NCBI RefSeq assembly: GCF_900110925.1
Contig: NZ_FOFP01000015.1
Location: forward strand, 78,712 to 142,711
DNA from: Pseudomonas cuatrocienegasensis
GTDB lineage: Bacteria > Pseudomonadota > Gammaproteobacteria > Pseudomonadales > Pseudomonadaceae
DNA length: 64,000 nt
Direction of reading: 5' to 3'
Each line of letters begins with the position of its first letter. Position 1 is the stretch's first letter. The position numbers and the translations under genes were made by a program. The notes beneath the pieces were generated by a model that saw only the letters and a list, made by a program, of their open reading frames with translations, searched no databases and was not told the origin of the DNA. Shown here one piece after another: positions 35,822 through 45,088 of the stretch.

Positions 35822-38029
35822 CTAGAACTGCCAGGACGCCGATACGCGGAAGTTGCGCCCTGGCTCGCTGTAATAGTCATCCGGTTGCGCGCCAGTGCGG
35901 CTGCCCGTGTCCGGCACGTTGAGAGCGTTCCAGTACTGCTTGTCGAACAGGTTGAACAGGCCGGCTTGCAGACGGACGCCCTCCAGGACCGCCGGTTGCC
36001 AGAAGCCGGTGAGGTCGACCACGGCGTAGCCGGGCGCCTGGAAGTCGCCGTCGTTCTCGACCTTGTCGCGGCTGCGGGCGGCGGTCAGCATCAGGTCGGC
36101 GCCGTAGCGTTGCTGGGTGTAGCTCAGGCCGAGGGTGCCGGTGAGGGGAGCGACCGAGTTCAGGTGCTGGTCGGTTTCGCGGTCTTTGCCGACGGCCCAG
36201 GCCACCGATGTCCAGGCCTGCCAGGCCGGGGCGAATTGCCAGTGGGCGGTGCCTTCCGCGCCGTAGATGCGCACCTTGTTGCGGTTCTCCATGACTTCGA
36301 AGAAAGTCGGGAATTCGCCGGTCTGGAAACCGTAGTCCGCCTCGTTGGCGGTGATGCTGTCGATGAAGTTCTTGTAGCGGTTGTCGAACAGGCTGATGGA
36401 GCCGCCCAGGCGCTCGTTACCCAGGCGCGTGCCGACTTCATAGCCGGTGCTTTCCTCGGGTTTCAGGTTCGGGTTGCCGACCCGCGCGTAGCGCATGCCG
36501 GTGTTGATGAAGGTGCTGTACAGCTCGTTGACGTCGGGTGCCTTGAAGCCCTCTGCCCACTGGGCATAAAAGCTTGCCAACTCGTGGGCCTGCCAGTTCA
36601 GCAGCAGGCTGCCCGACCAGTTGGAGTCTTTGTTCTCGGTCAGCATCACGCTGTCGCCTGCCAGTACATAGCCGCTGGTGTTGCTATCGGGTTTGTAGGC
36701 ATAGCGGTCGTAGCGCAGGCCGGGGGTCAGGGTCAGGGTATCGCTCAGGTCGATTTCGTCCTTCAGATACAGGGCGTAGAGCGTGCCCGGTGTTTTCGGC
36801 ATTTCGGCCTGGTTGGTGTGCAGGTTCATGCAGGCGAAATAAATTCCTGTTGGCGTACCACCGGGCTGGAAGGGTGGCACCAGCACGCTTGGGCAGGCAT
36901 CGTAGCCGCCGCTGTACTGCTGCGCCTCGATTCGGCTCGCCTCGCCACCCAGGGTCAGGTTGTGCTGGCCGACCTGTTTGCCCAGGCTGCTGTTGATGCC
37001 GTACTGGGTCTTCTCGATCTCATTGCTACGCCCGAACGGGCCGGCCAGGGTGCCGGCGCGGGTGGCGTCGACTTGGTCCTCGCGATAGACCTTTTGCCAG
37101 TAAACAACGGTCTCTGCCCAGTCGAGCAGGCCACTGGCGTCCTCGGCCTGGTAATGGTGGTCGAAGGACAGGCGCTTGCGCTCGTTGGTTTCGCGGGCGT
37201 CATAGTGATCGGGGTAGTTGGCCGTGCCCTGGTTGATTCGACTGTCCATGTCCTCTTCGCGCTCGAACCGCTCGGCGGTGATGCCCACGCGGTGACCGCC
37301 CTGCAGCTTCTGCTGCACCTTGACCAGCAGGCTGTGCTGGTCGGTGTCGCTGGGGTTGGGCTCGGTACGCTGGCTACCCAACGCATCGTCATGACCCATG
37401 TTTTCGCGCTCGTGCCCTTGCCGGCCACCGGCCTGCAGCAGCCAGGAGGTGTCGTTGAAACGCCCGGCCAGGGCGGCATTCAGGCCCCAGCTGCGGTCGG
37501 CGCTGTCGTAATCACTTTTGACCAGGCCGGCGAAGTCGTCTTCGGTGCCCAGGAGATCGTCTGGATTGAGGGTGCGTAACTGTAGCGCGCCACCGAGGGC
37601 TCCTGAACCCATCTGGCTGGAGTTGGCGCCGCGTACCACGTCGATCGATGACAGGCTCTGGAAGTCGATGCTGTCCAGGCCACCGTTGACCTCGCGCACA
37701 GCGTCGTTGAGCCAGGGCAGGCGAATGCCGTCGATGGTGGTCAGCACGCGGTCGCTGTCCAGGCCACGGATGTTGATGCTGTTGTTGTTGCGGTTATAGC
37801 TCACGCCGGGTTCGGCGCGGCGTGCGAGGTCGTCGAAGCTGCGGATCTGCCGCCGTTCAAGGGTATCGGCGTCGGTGCTGGTGGTAGTCGGCAGCGCCTG
37901 GGCAGCAGCAGTGGCGGTTACTTCCACATCCGGTAGCTCGGCGGGAGCGTCAGCCAGGACCAGAGAGGGGCAGAGCAGCAGGGCAAGCCAGGGGCGGCGG
38001 GTGAACGGTGGGCGAATCAGCATCGTCAT
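35822..38029 (-). CDS. phuR: TonB-dependent heme/hemoglobin receptor
   Basis: Outer membrane receptor of 735 residues that imports heme using TonB energy. It has a signal peptide ending near VLADAPAELPD and a plug domain with SINIRGLDSDRVLTTIDGIRLPW and GANSSQMGSGALGG. The beta barrel includes the heme-receptor signature YAQWAEGFKAPDVNELYSTF and GNPNLKPEESTGYEVG, and the C-terminal residue is Phe (SWQF). ATG 38029 follows GGAG. It is divergent from phuSTUVW with a Fur-like box between them. Confidence 0.93.
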   Translation of the reverse strand: MTMLIRPPFTRRPWLALLLCPSLVLADAPAELPDVEVTATAAAQALPTTTSTDADTLERRQIRSFDDLARRAEPGVSYNRNNNSINIRGLDSDRVLTTIDGIRLPWLNDAVREVNGGLDSIDFQSLSSIDVVRGANSSQMGSGALGGALQLRTLNPDDLLGTEDDFAGLVKSDYDSADRSWGLNAALAGRFNDTSWLLQAGGRQGHERENMGHDDALGSQRTEPNPSDTDQHSLLVKVQQKLQGGHRVGITAERFEREEDMDSRINQGTANYPDHYDARETNERKRLSFDHHYQAEDASGLLDWAETVVYWQKVYREDQVDATRAGTLAGPFGRSNEIEKTQYGINSSLGKQVGQHNLTLGGEASRIEAQQYSGGYDACPSVLVPPFQPGGTPTGIYFACMNLHTNQAEMPKTPGTLYALYLKDEIDLSDTLTLTPGLRYDRYAYKPDSNTSGYVLAGDSVMLTENKDSNWSGSLLLNWQAHELASFYAQWAEGFKAPDVNELYSTFINTGMRYARVGNPNLKPEESTGYEVGTRLGNERLGGSISLFDNRYKNFIDSITANEADYGFQTGEFPTFFEVMENRNKVRIYGAEGTAHWQFAPAWQAWTSVAWAVGKDRETDQHLNSVAPLTGTLGLSYTQQRYGADLMLTAARSRDKVENDGDFQAPGYAVVDLTGFWQPAVLEGVRLQAGLFNLFDKQYWNALNVPDTGSRTGAQPDDYYSEPGRNFRVSASWQF

Positions 38030-38104
38030 GACTCCAGTGCGTGGGGGCAGCTCTGCGGCTGTTGGTTGGCAATGGCGCAAAACGGTAACCAGATTAATTC
38101 TCGG

Positions 38105-38121
38105 ATGCAAATACTTCTCAT
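38105..38121. promoter_or_regulatory. Fur-like box between phuR and phuS
   Basis: On the minus strand ATGAGAAGTATTTGCAT matches 13 of 17 positions of the common Pseudomonas Fur form ATGAGAATGATTCTCAT. It sits in an AT-rich stretch of the divergent region, in place to repress both phuR and phuSTUVW when iron is plentiful. Confidence 0.65.
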
Positions 38122-38198
38122 ATAGATTATTTTGTTTGGGTTTTGATACGACTGCCCAGGCCGCAGTCGCCCCAGGCCTTGAGAGAGGAAGCGTTCCG

Positions 38199-39266
38199 AT
38201 GAATACCGCATACACCGCCGCCGTGCAGGTGGCCGATCTGTATCAACGCTGGCAGGCCCTGCGCCATGAGCAGCCGCGTTTACGCGCCCGCGAGGCGGCC
38301 GCCGCGCTGGGCGTCAGCGAAGCCGAGCTGACTGCCAGCCGGTTGGGCGTGGATGCCGTGCGCCTGCGCCCGGACTGGGCCGAGTTGCTGCCGGCGCTGG
38401 GTGAACTGGGTCGGGTGATGGTGCTGACGCGTAATGAGCACTGTGTTCATGAGCGCAAAGGCCTGTACCGCGAGGTCAGCGTCAGCGCTAACGGGCAGAT
38501 GGGGTTGGTGGTGTCGGCCGATATCGATCTGCGGCTGTTCCTCGGCGGCTGGGCCAGCGTGTTTGCTGTGGCCGAGCAAACCGCCAACGGTATGCTGCGC
38601 AGCCTGCAGGTGTTTGATCGTCAGGGCGTTGCGGTGCACAAGGTCTACCTGACCGAAGACAGCCACGTGTCGGCCTGGGCGCCGTTGCTGACGCGCTTCG
38701 CTGCGGCCGAGCAAAGTCCTGAACTGGCCCTGCAGCCGCTGCCTGCAGCGCCGCTGCACAAGGCCGACGAGCAGATCGACCAGCAGGCTCTGCGCGATGG
38801 TTGGGCGGCACTGAAGGACACCCACCACTTTTTCGCCTTGCTGAAAAAGCACGAGGTCGCGCGGACCCAGGCTTTGCGCCTGGCGGGCAGCCAGTGGGCT
38901 GAGCCGCTGGACACCCGCGAATTGCCCCGGCTGATGGAGCAGGCGGGCGCCGGTGAGGTGCCGATCATGGTGTTTGTCGGCAACCGCCACTGCATCCAGA
39001 TCCACACCGGGCCGGTGCGCAACCTGCGTTGGATGGACACTTGGTTCAACGTTCTTGACCCTGACTTCAACCTGCACCTGCAGACCGCCGGGGTGGTCGA
39101 ACTCTGGCGCGTGCGCAAGCCCAGCGTGGACGGGGTGATCACCAGCCTGGAGGCTTTCGACGCCGACGGCGAACTGGTGGTCCAGCTATTCGGCGCGCGT
39201 AAACCGGGTATGGCCGAGCGCGACGATTGGCGCGAATTGGCCGAGGCCTTGCCGGTTCTGGGCTGA
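38199..39266 (+). CDS. phuS: Cytoplasmic heme-binding/trafficking protein
   Basis: A 355-residue HemS/PhuS-family protein made of two homologous halves. It receives heme from the PhuUV transporter and passes it to heme oxygenase. The second half contains VFVGNRHCIQIHTGPVRNL, near the known heme-ligand histidine region, and MDTWFNVLDPDFNLHL. ATG 38199 is preceded by GAGAGAGGA. A GC-rich hairpin follows before phuT. Confidence 0.94.
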   Translation: MNTAYTAAVQVADLYQRWQALRHEQPRLRAREAAAALGVSEAELTASRLGVDAVRLRPDWAELLPALGELGRVMVLTRNEHCVHERKGLYREVSVSANGQMGLVVSADIDLRLFLGGWASVFAVAEQTANGMLRSLQVFDRQGVAVHKVYLTEDSHVSAWAPLLTRFAAAEQSPELALQPLPAAPLHKADEQIDQQALRDGWAALKDTHHFFALLKKHEVARTQALRLAGSQWAEPLDTRELPRLMEQAGAGEVPIMVFVGNRHCIQIHTGPVRNLRWMDTWFNVLDPDFNLHLQTAGVVELWRVRKPSVDGVITSLEAFDADGELVVQLFGARKPGMAERDDWRELAEALPVLG

Positions 39267-39275
39267 GCCCTGTGT

Positions 39276-39301
39276 GCCCGCCGCCATGCTTGGCGGCGGG
39301 C
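39276..39301 (+). terminator. Hairpin between phuS and phuT
   Basis: GCCCGCCGCC-ATGCTT-GGCGGCGGGC followed by TTTG: a strong stem with a short T-run. It may attenuate transcription from phuS into phuTUV or stabilise the processed mRNA. Confidence 0.6.
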
Positions 39302-39328
39302 TTTGCTTATTTATAAGGAGCCCTGACC

Positions 39329-40222
39329 ATGCGTCTTGCGCAGATACTCGGCGGCCTGGCAGCCGTTTTGTTGTTCCCGAATCAGGTGCTGGCGGCCGAG
39401 CCGTTGCCGCAGCGCTGGGTCAGTGCTGGCGGCGCGCTCAGCGAGTGGGTGGTCGAACTGGGCGGAGAAGCCCGTTTGGTCGGGGTCGACACCACCAGCC
39501 TGCATCCGGCGTCGCTCAGCCGTTTGCCGAGCATTGGTTACCAGCGCCAACTGGCCGCCGAGGGCATTCTCAGCCTGCAGCCGCAATTGTTGCTGGGCAC
39601 TGAAGAGATGGGCCCGCCACCGGTCTTGGCGCAGCTAAAGGCCGCAGGGGTGCAGGTCGAGGTGCTGCCGTCTACGCCGGATCTTTCTACCCTGGCCGCC
39701 AACCTGCAGCGCATCGGTACGCTGCTGGGCGAGCCGCAACGTGCCAGCGCGCGTTTTGACGCCTACCGCGAACAGCTGCAGCGCCAGGCTGATTGGCTCG
39801 CGCAGGCACAGCAGCCGGCGCCGCGCGTACTGTTGGTGGTCGGCCATGCCGGCGGTAGTCCGCTGGCGGCAGGGCGGGGCACGGCGGGTGCCTGGCTGGT
39901 CGAGCAGGCCGGCGGGCGTAATCTGCCCGAGCATGAGGGCTACAAAACCCTGTCCACCGAGGCTTTGCTGGCCCTGGACCCCGAGGTGCTGGTGATCGCC
40001 GATCGGCGTCTGAAAGGTGATGCTGCGCGCGACGCGCTGTTGGCGCAGAACCCGGCTCTGGCGGCCACCACGGCCGCGCGTACGGGGCGCCTGCTGACGC
40101 TGGACCCGACCCTGCTGGTCGGTGGCCTGGGGCCGCGTGTACCGGATGGGCTGGCGGCCATGTCCGCAGCCTTTTATCCTGCCCGCCAGCCCCTTACCGC
40201 CGAAGCCTCGCCTAAGCCATGA
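39329..40222 (+). CDS. phuT: Periplasmic heme-binding protein of ABC transporter
   Basis: A 297-residue class III solute-binding protein with a signal peptide (MRLAQILGGLAAVLLFPNQVLA). It has the helical-backbone fold pattern of heme/siderophore binders: VSAGGALSEWVVELGG, VGVDTTSLHPASL, LPSIGYQRQLAAEGILSLQPQLLLG. A Tyr in SIGYQR is the likely heme ligand region by analogy with PhuT. It overlaps phuU by 4 bases. Confidence 0.93.
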   Translation: MRLAQILGGLAAVLLFPNQVLAAEPLPQRWVSAGGALSEWVVELGGEARLVGVDTTSLHPASLSRLPSIGYQRQLAAEGILSLQPQLLLGTEEMGPPPVLAQLKAAGVQVEVLPSTPDLSTLAANLQRIGTLLGEPQRASARFDAYREQLQRQADWLAQAQQPAPRVLLVVGHAGGSPLAAGRGTAGAWLVEQAGGRNLPEHEGYKTLSTEALLALDPEVLVIADRRLKGDAARDALLAQNPALAATTAARTGRLLTLDPTLLVGGLGPRVPDGLAAMSAAFYPARQPLTAEASPKP

Positions 40223-41256
40223 AGCCCGTTCTTACACCGCGCTCACTGTTTATTGCACTGGGCCTGTTGCTCGCGCTTGCGCTCTGGTTGTCCCTGGCCC
40301 TGGGGCCGGTCAGCCTGCCGCTGCTCGATACGCTGCAGGCGGCGCTGCGCCTGCTCGGGGCGCCGCTTGGCGGTGCCGAATTGGATCAGGCTGAGTTGAT
40401 TCTCGGGCAGATTCGTTTGCCGCGTACCTTGCTGGGCCTGGCGGTGGGCGCCGTGCTGGCGCTCTGTGGCGTGGCCATGCAGGGGCTGTTTCGCAACCCG
40501 CTGGCTGACCCCGGACTGGTCGGGGTGTCCAGCGGCGCCGCATTGGGTGCGGCGGTGGCGATAGTCGGCGGCGCTGCCTTGGGCGGCCTACCGCAGGTCT
40601 ACGCTCCTTATCTGCTGTCGCTCTGCGCGTTTGCCGGCGGCCTGGGGGTGACGGCGTTGGTCTACCGTCTCGGCCGGCGCGATGGCCAAACCAGTGTCAC
40701 CACCATGCTGCTGGCCGGCATTGCCCTGAATGCCCTGGCGTTCGCCTGCATCGGCCTGTTCACCTACCTGGCCGATGACGCCACCCTGCGTACCCTGACG
40801 TTCTGGAACCTGGGTAGCCTCAATGGCGCCAGCTACAGCCGGTTGTGGCCGCTGCTGCTGGTCACTCTGGCGGTGGCGCTGTGGCTGCCGCGCCGGGCCA
40901 AGGCGCTGAACGCCCTGCTGCTGGGCGAGTCGGAAGCGCGTCACCTGGGCTTTGCCGTGGAGCGGCTCAAGCGTGAGCTGGTGTTCTGCACCGCCCTGGG
41001 CGTGGGCGCAGCTGTGGCGGCGGCAGGGATGATCGGCTTTATCGGTTTGGTCGTGCCGCACCTGGTGCGCCTGCTGGTCGGGCCGGATCACCGGGTGTTG
41101 CTGCCCGCTTCGGCACTGGCTGGCGCCAGCCTGTTGCTGTTCGCCGATTTGATCGCCCGTTTGCTGCTGGCCCCGGCCGAGCTGCCGATCGGCATCGTCA
41201 CGGCGTTGCTCGGTGCGCCATTCTTCCTCTATCTGCTGTTGCGAGGGCGCACCTGA
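40219..41256 (+). CDS. phuU: Heme ABC transporter permease
   Basis: A 345-residue FecCD-type permease with about ten membrane spans. It has the characteristic RLPRTLLGLAVGAVLALCGVAMQGLFRNPLADPGLVGVSSGA region, the ATPase-contact segment LGESEARHLGF, and GLVVPHLVRLLVGPDHR. Its start is coupled to phuT (ATGA) and its stop shares a base with the phuV start (TGATG). Confidence 0.95.
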   Translation: MKPVLTPRSLFIALGLLLALALWLSLALGPVSLPLLDTLQAALRLLGAPLGGAELDQAELILGQIRLPRTLLGLAVGAVLALCGVAMQGLFRNPLADPGLVGVSSGAALGAAVAIVGGAALGGLPQVYAPYLLSLCAFAGGLGVTALVYRLGRRDGQTSVTTMLLAGIALNALAFACIGLFTYLADDATLRTLTFWNLGSLNGASYSRLWPLLLVTLAVALWLPRRAKALNALLLGESEARHLGFAVERLKRELVFCTALGVGAAVAAAGMIGFIGLVVPHLVRLLVGPDHRVLLPASALAGASLLLFADLIARLLLAPAELPIGIVTALLGAPFFLYLLLRGRT

Positions 41257-42023
41257 TGCTGCGTGTCGAGAACCTGGCGGTAAAGCGCGGGCCCTGCACG
41301 GTGCTGGCGGAGGTCGATCTGGCGCTGCTGCCCGGCGAAGTGCTGGGCGTGCTCGGCCCCAATGGCGCCGGCAAGAGCACGCTGCTCGGCGCGCTTAGCG
41401 GCGAGTTGCCGGTGGCGCAGGGGCAGGTCTGGCTCGGCCAGCAGGCCCTGGCGGACTGGAACCCGGTCGAGCGCGCGCAACGCCTGGCCGTATTGCCGCA
41501 GACCTCGACGCTGAGCTTCGCCTTCAGTGTCGAGGCGGTCGTCGGCATGGGCCGGCTGCCCCATGCCAGCGGTCAGCAGCGCGATGCGCAGATCGTCGGC
41601 GAGGCGTTGGCCGCCGCCGATGCCAGCCACCTGGCCGGGCGCAGCTACCTGGCGCTGTCCGGCGGTGAGCGCCAGCGCGTGCACCTGGCGCGGGTGCTGG
41701 CGCAGCTCTGGCCAGGGGCGGCGGGGCAGGTGCTGTTGCTCGATGAGCCGACTTCGATGCTCGACCCACTGCACCAGCACACCACCTTGCAGGCAGTGCG
41801 GCGCTTTGCCGAGCAGGGCGCCGCGGTGCTGGTGATCGTGCATGACCTGAACCTCGCGGCCCGCTATTGTGATCGCCTGCTCCTGCTGCGCGAGGGCCGT
41901 CCCTACGCGCTCGGCAGCCCGGAGCAAGTGCTGCGTGCCGAACCGCTGCAGGCGGTTTTCGGTCTGGATGTCCTGGTGCAGCAACACCCGGAGCGCGGCC
42001 ACCCGTTGATCATTGCTCGCTGA
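41256..42023 (+). CDS. phuV: Heme ABC transporter ATP-binding protein
   Basis: A 255-residue ATPase powering PhuU: Walker A GPNGAGKST (about residue 36), Q-loop PQTSTLSF, signature LSGGERQRVHLARVLAQL, Walker B LLLDEPTSMLDP and the switch His in IVHDLNLAARY. Complete and typical of HmuV-type proteins. Confidence 0.95.
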   Translation: MLRVENLAVKRGPCTVLAEVDLALLPGEVLGVLGPNGAGKSTLLGALSGELPVAQGQVWLGQQALADWNPVERAQRLAVLPQTSTLSFAFSVEAVVGMGRLPHASGQQRDAQIVGEALAAADASHLAGRSYLALSGGERQRVHLARVLAQLWPGAAGQVLLLDEPTSMLDPLHQHTTLQAVRRFAEQGAAVLVIVHDLNLAARYCDRLLLLREGRPYALGSPEQVLRAEPLQAVFGLDVLVQQHPERGHPLIIAR

Positions 42024-42032
42024 GGGTTTGCC

Positions 42033-42914
42033 ATGCGCCTGTTGTCGTTCGTCCTGTTGCTCTGTTTGGCCGGCTGCCAGGCACATCTGCCGGCACTGCC
42101 CGCGTGGCAGTTGCCAAGCGAGGGGCAGGCGCCCGGTGTTGGGCAGATCATCGATCTGCGCAGCGGCCAGGCCCTGAGCCCGGCGCAACTGGTCGAGCAA
42201 TTGGCTGACGCGCCGCAGGTTTTGGTCGGTGAGCGGCATGACAACCCCGACCACCACGCCCTGCAACTCTGGTTGTTACAGGCCCTGGCCAGTCAGCGCG
42301 GGCAGGGCAGCCTGCTGCTGGAAATGCTCACGCCAAGCCAGCAGGCCCAGGTCGATGGCGTGCGCCCAACACTGGCGCGGGGCGAGGCGGTGACTGATCT
42401 AGCCGCCGCGCTGAGCTGGGAGAAGGGCTGGGATTGGGCGCTGTACGGCCCCGTGGTGCGGTATGCCCTGGCGCAGCCTTACCCGTTGCGGGCGGCCAAC
42501 CTGGACCGTGCCGAGGTCATGGCTATCTACCGTGCCGTGCCGCCGCTCAAGGGCGCCGCGGCGAGTGCGCCCGCTGTGCGCGAGGCGCTGCTGGCGCAGA
42601 TTCGCACCTCACACTGCGACCTGCTGCCTGAAAGCCAGTTGCCCGCCATGCTCGCCGTGCAGCAGCAGCGCGACCTGCGCATGGCGCAAGCGCTGCAGGC
42701 AGCCGCGACGCCGAGCCTGCTATTTGCCGGGGCTTACCATGTGCGGCGTGACCTCGGCGCGCCGCTGCATTTGCGTGATCTTGGTCTGCCCGCCGACGAA
42801 CGGGTACTGATCCTCGCCGAAGCCGGCAAACCGGTCAGTGCGGCCATGGCTGACTATGTCTGGTACACCCCAGGCGTGGCCGAACAGGACCTCTGCGCCC
42901 AGCTGCGGCGCTGA
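42033..42914 (+). CDS. phuW: ChaN-like heme-associated lipoprotein
   Basis: A 293-residue lipoprotein with signal peptide and lipobox (MRLLSFVLLLCLAGC). It has a ChaN/DUF399 domain with VLVGERHDNPDHHALQLWLLQAL and FAGAYHVRRDLGAPLHL; the conserved histidines could bind heme as in ChaN. It is the last gene of the phuSTUVW unit, 9 bases after phuV. The 300-base gap downstream holds the promoter region of the nucleoside operon. Confidence 0.85.
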   Translation: MRLLSFVLLLCLAGCQAHLPALPAWQLPSEGQAPGVGQIIDLRSGQALSPAQLVEQLADAPQVLVGERHDNPDHHALQLWLLQALASQRGQGSLLLEMLTPSQQAQVDGVRPTLARGEAVTDLAAALSWEKGWDWALYGPVVRYALAQPYPLRAANLDRAEVMAIYRAVPPLKGAAASAPAVREALLAQIRTSHCDLLPESQLPAMLAVQQQRDLRMAQALQAAATPSLLFAGAYHVRRDLGAPLHLRDLGLPADERVLILAEAGKPVSAAMADYVWYTPGVAEQDLCAQLRR

Positions 42915-43032
42915 TTTTTACCTGCCCGGCGAGCCGCTGTCCGCCGTCCAGCGCCTAGCCCCTGCGCACTTTCAACGCCTTCGCAAGGCAATGACTGATT
43001 TCGGTGCGTGGGCGCACCAAAAAAATACCTGT

Positions 43033-43082
43033 TTGACAAGTTTTCAGGTTTTGGCGCAGATTATTGCCATGCCAAACGTTTG
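43033..43082 (+). promoter_or_regulatory. LacI/CytR-type operator in the nucleoside operon promoter region
   Basis: CAAACGTTTG at 43073-43082 is a perfect 10-base palindrome within GCCAAACGTTTGCT, the form bound by LacI-family regulators (PurR, CytR and relatives). It lies in the AT-rich stretch ahead of cdd. A TTGACA at 43033-43038 could be a -35 element, but I see no convincing -10 at the right distance. The rest of the 42915-43216 gap shows nothing else I can name. Confidence 0.5.
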
Positions 43083-43216
43083 CTACACGCTGAATGTCGG
43101 GCTAACACTCTAAAAAACAACAATTTTTCAGGCGGCCTGAAATCCTTTTTTCAAGTTGGCGCGGCACTTGCTGTAGCTGACCGACAAGACAGGTTTCGAA
43201 GACGCCCGGAGTGCTC

Positions 43217-43636
43217 ATGACGCATACCCCCATCACCGCTTCGCAGGTCGCTACGCTGCTCGATGCAGCCCGCCAGGCCAGCACCCGCGCCTATTGCCGC
43301 TACTCCGATTTTCCCGTCGGAGCCGCGCTGCTGACCCATGACGATCGCCTTATCACAGGCTGCAACGTGGAAAACGCCTCGTTCGGCCTGACCAACTGCG
43401 CCGAGCGCAGCGCGCTCTTCGCCGCCATCAGTCAGGGTTACGCCCCGCGCAGTTTCAAGGCGCTGGTGGTGTATGCACCCAAGGTCGAGCTGATCAGCCC
43501 CTGCGGCGCCTGTCGCCAGGTGATCAGCGAGCTGCTCGAGGCCGATTGCCCGGTGTATTGCTGCGGCAGCGATGACAGCCAGATGCGCCAGTGGCGCACC
43601 GATGAGCTGCTACCCGGCGCTTTCAGCTTTCCCTGA
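43217..43636 (+). CDS. cdd: Cytidine deaminase
   Basis: Homotetrameric-type zinc enzyme (139 residues) converting (deoxy)cytidine to (deoxy)uridine. The zinc and catalytic motifs are complete: NVENASFGLTNCAERSALFAA (Cys and Glu) and PCGACRQVISE. ATG 43217 has GGAG 5 bases before it; the GTG two codons upstream is unlikely. It is the first gene of a nucleoside operon, feeding uridine phosphorolysis and salvage. Confidence 0.96.
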   Translation: MTHTPITASQVATLLDAARQASTRAYCRYSDFPVGAALLTHDDRLITGCNVENASFGLTNCAERSALFAAISQGYAPRSFKALVVYAPKVELISPCGACRQVISELLEADCPVYCCGSDDSQMRQWRTDELLPGAFSFP

Positions 43637-43705
43637 ATCTACCTTCGGGCTGCCCCACGCAGCTCGCCCCTATCGTCTATTGCCCTGTAGCGGGAGCCCT
43701 GCGCC

Positions 43706-44965
43706 ATGAGTTTGATCGGCATCGTCGTGTTGTTGCTTGTTGCCATCGCCTTTTCCAGTAACCGACGGGCCATTCGCCCACGGACGGTGATCGGCGCCTT
43801 TCTGATTCAGGCTGGTCTGGGCGCCTTCGTGCTCTACGTGCCCTGGGGGCAGGAAGTGCTGCTCAACTTGTCCGGTGCTGTGTCGGCGCTGCAGAGCGCG
43901 GCCAACGAAGGCATCGCCTTTCTGTTTGGCGGTTTGGCCGGTGACAAAATGTTTGAAGTCTTCGGCGGCGGTGGTTTTGTTTTCGCCATTCGCGTGCTGC
44001 CGCTGATTGTGTTCTTCAGTGCCTTTATCGCAGTGCTCTACTACCTGGGGGTAATGACCCTGATTATCCGGGTGATCGGCGGCGCCCTGCGCTGGGTGTT
44101 GGGCACCAGTCGTACGGAGTCGATGTCGGCCACCGCCAATATCTTTGTCGGCCAGACCGAAGCGCCGCTGGTGGTGCGCCCCTTTATCCCGCGCATGACC
44201 CGCTCGGAACTGTTCGCGGTCATGGTCGGTGGCTTGGCCTCGGTCGCCGGCTCGGTGTTGATCGGCTATGCCAGCCTGGGTGTCGAACTCAAGTACCTGA
44301 TCGCCGCCAGCTTCATGGCAGCCCCGGGTGGATTGCTGATGGCCAAGCTGATGGAGCCGGAGACCAGCAAGCCGCATGACGATCCCAGTGACTTGCAGCA
44401 AGGTGAAGACGAGCGTCCGACCAATGTGCTCGATGCGGCCGCCAGCGGTGCTTCCAGTGGCTTGATGCTGGCGCTCAACGTCGGCGCCATGCTGTTGGTG
44501 TTTATCGCCCTGATTGCCGTGCTCAACGGTTTGCTGGGCTGGTTCGGCGGCCTGGTCGGCTACCCACAGGTAAGCCTGCAGGGGCTGCTCGGTTACCTGT
44601 TCGCACCGCTGGCCTTCGTCATCGGCGTGCCCTGGGGCGAAGCGGTTCAGGCCGGCAGTTTTATCGGCCAGAAACTGGTGCTTAACGAGTTTGTCGCCTA
44701 CATCGATTTCGCCCGTTACATCGATCCGGCCAAAGCGCTGGAGAGCGGTGTGCAGGTGCTCTCGGCGCAAACCCAGGTCATCGTCACCTTTGCCTTGTGC
44801 GGCTTCGCCAACCTGTCCTCGATCGGCATCCTCCTCGGCGGCCTTGGCGTGATGGCGCCGACTCGGCGCAAGGAGCTGGCTGAGTTGGGCCTCAAGGCGG
44901 TGCTCGCCGGCACCCTGTCCAACCTGATGAGCGCGGCGTTGGCCGGCCTGTTCGTTTCACTTTAA
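43706..44965 (+). CDS. nupC: Concentrative nucleoside transporter (NupC type)
   Basis: A 419-residue inner membrane symporter of the CNT family. It has the family-defining segments ANIFVGQTEAPLVVRPFIPRMTRSELFAVMVGGLASVAGSVL and VLNEFVAYIDF, with about eight to ten hydrophobic spans. It imports nucleosides with protons or sodium. It follows cdd by 69 bases. Confidence 0.94.
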   Translation: MSLIGIVVLLLVAIAFSSNRRAIRPRTVIGAFLIQAGLGAFVLYVPWGQEVLLNLSGAVSALQSAANEGIAFLFGGLAGDKMFEVFGGGGFVFAIRVLPLIVFFSAFIAVLYYLGVMTLIIRVIGGALRWVLGTSRTESMSATANIFVGQTEAPLVVRPFIPRMTRSELFAVMVGGLASVAGSVLIGYASLGVELKYLIAASFMAAPGGLLMAKLMEPETSKPHDDPSDLQQGEDERPTNVLDAAASGASSGLMLALNVGAMLLVFIALIAVLNGLLGWFGGLVGYPQVSLQGLLGYLFAPLAFVIGVPWGEAVQAGSFIGQKLVLNEFVAYIDFARYIDPAKALESGVQVLSAQTQVIVTFALCGFANLSSIGILLGGLGVMAPTRRKELAELGLKAVLAGTLSNLMSAALAGLFVSL

Positions 44966-45088
44966 GCGGGGCGCTCGCCCCACAGTCACCCCTGGTCACC
45001 GTTCAGGCCTCACTCGAGGCCTGCGGGAACCCTTTGCCCCACGGTCGCCCAAGCGGGCGCTATATCACTCGCGAGAAAGGAGAGTCCG

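Noticed and set aside
35765..37579. 604-codon open frame on the plus strand
   Set aside because: Antisense to the clearly identified phuR receptor.
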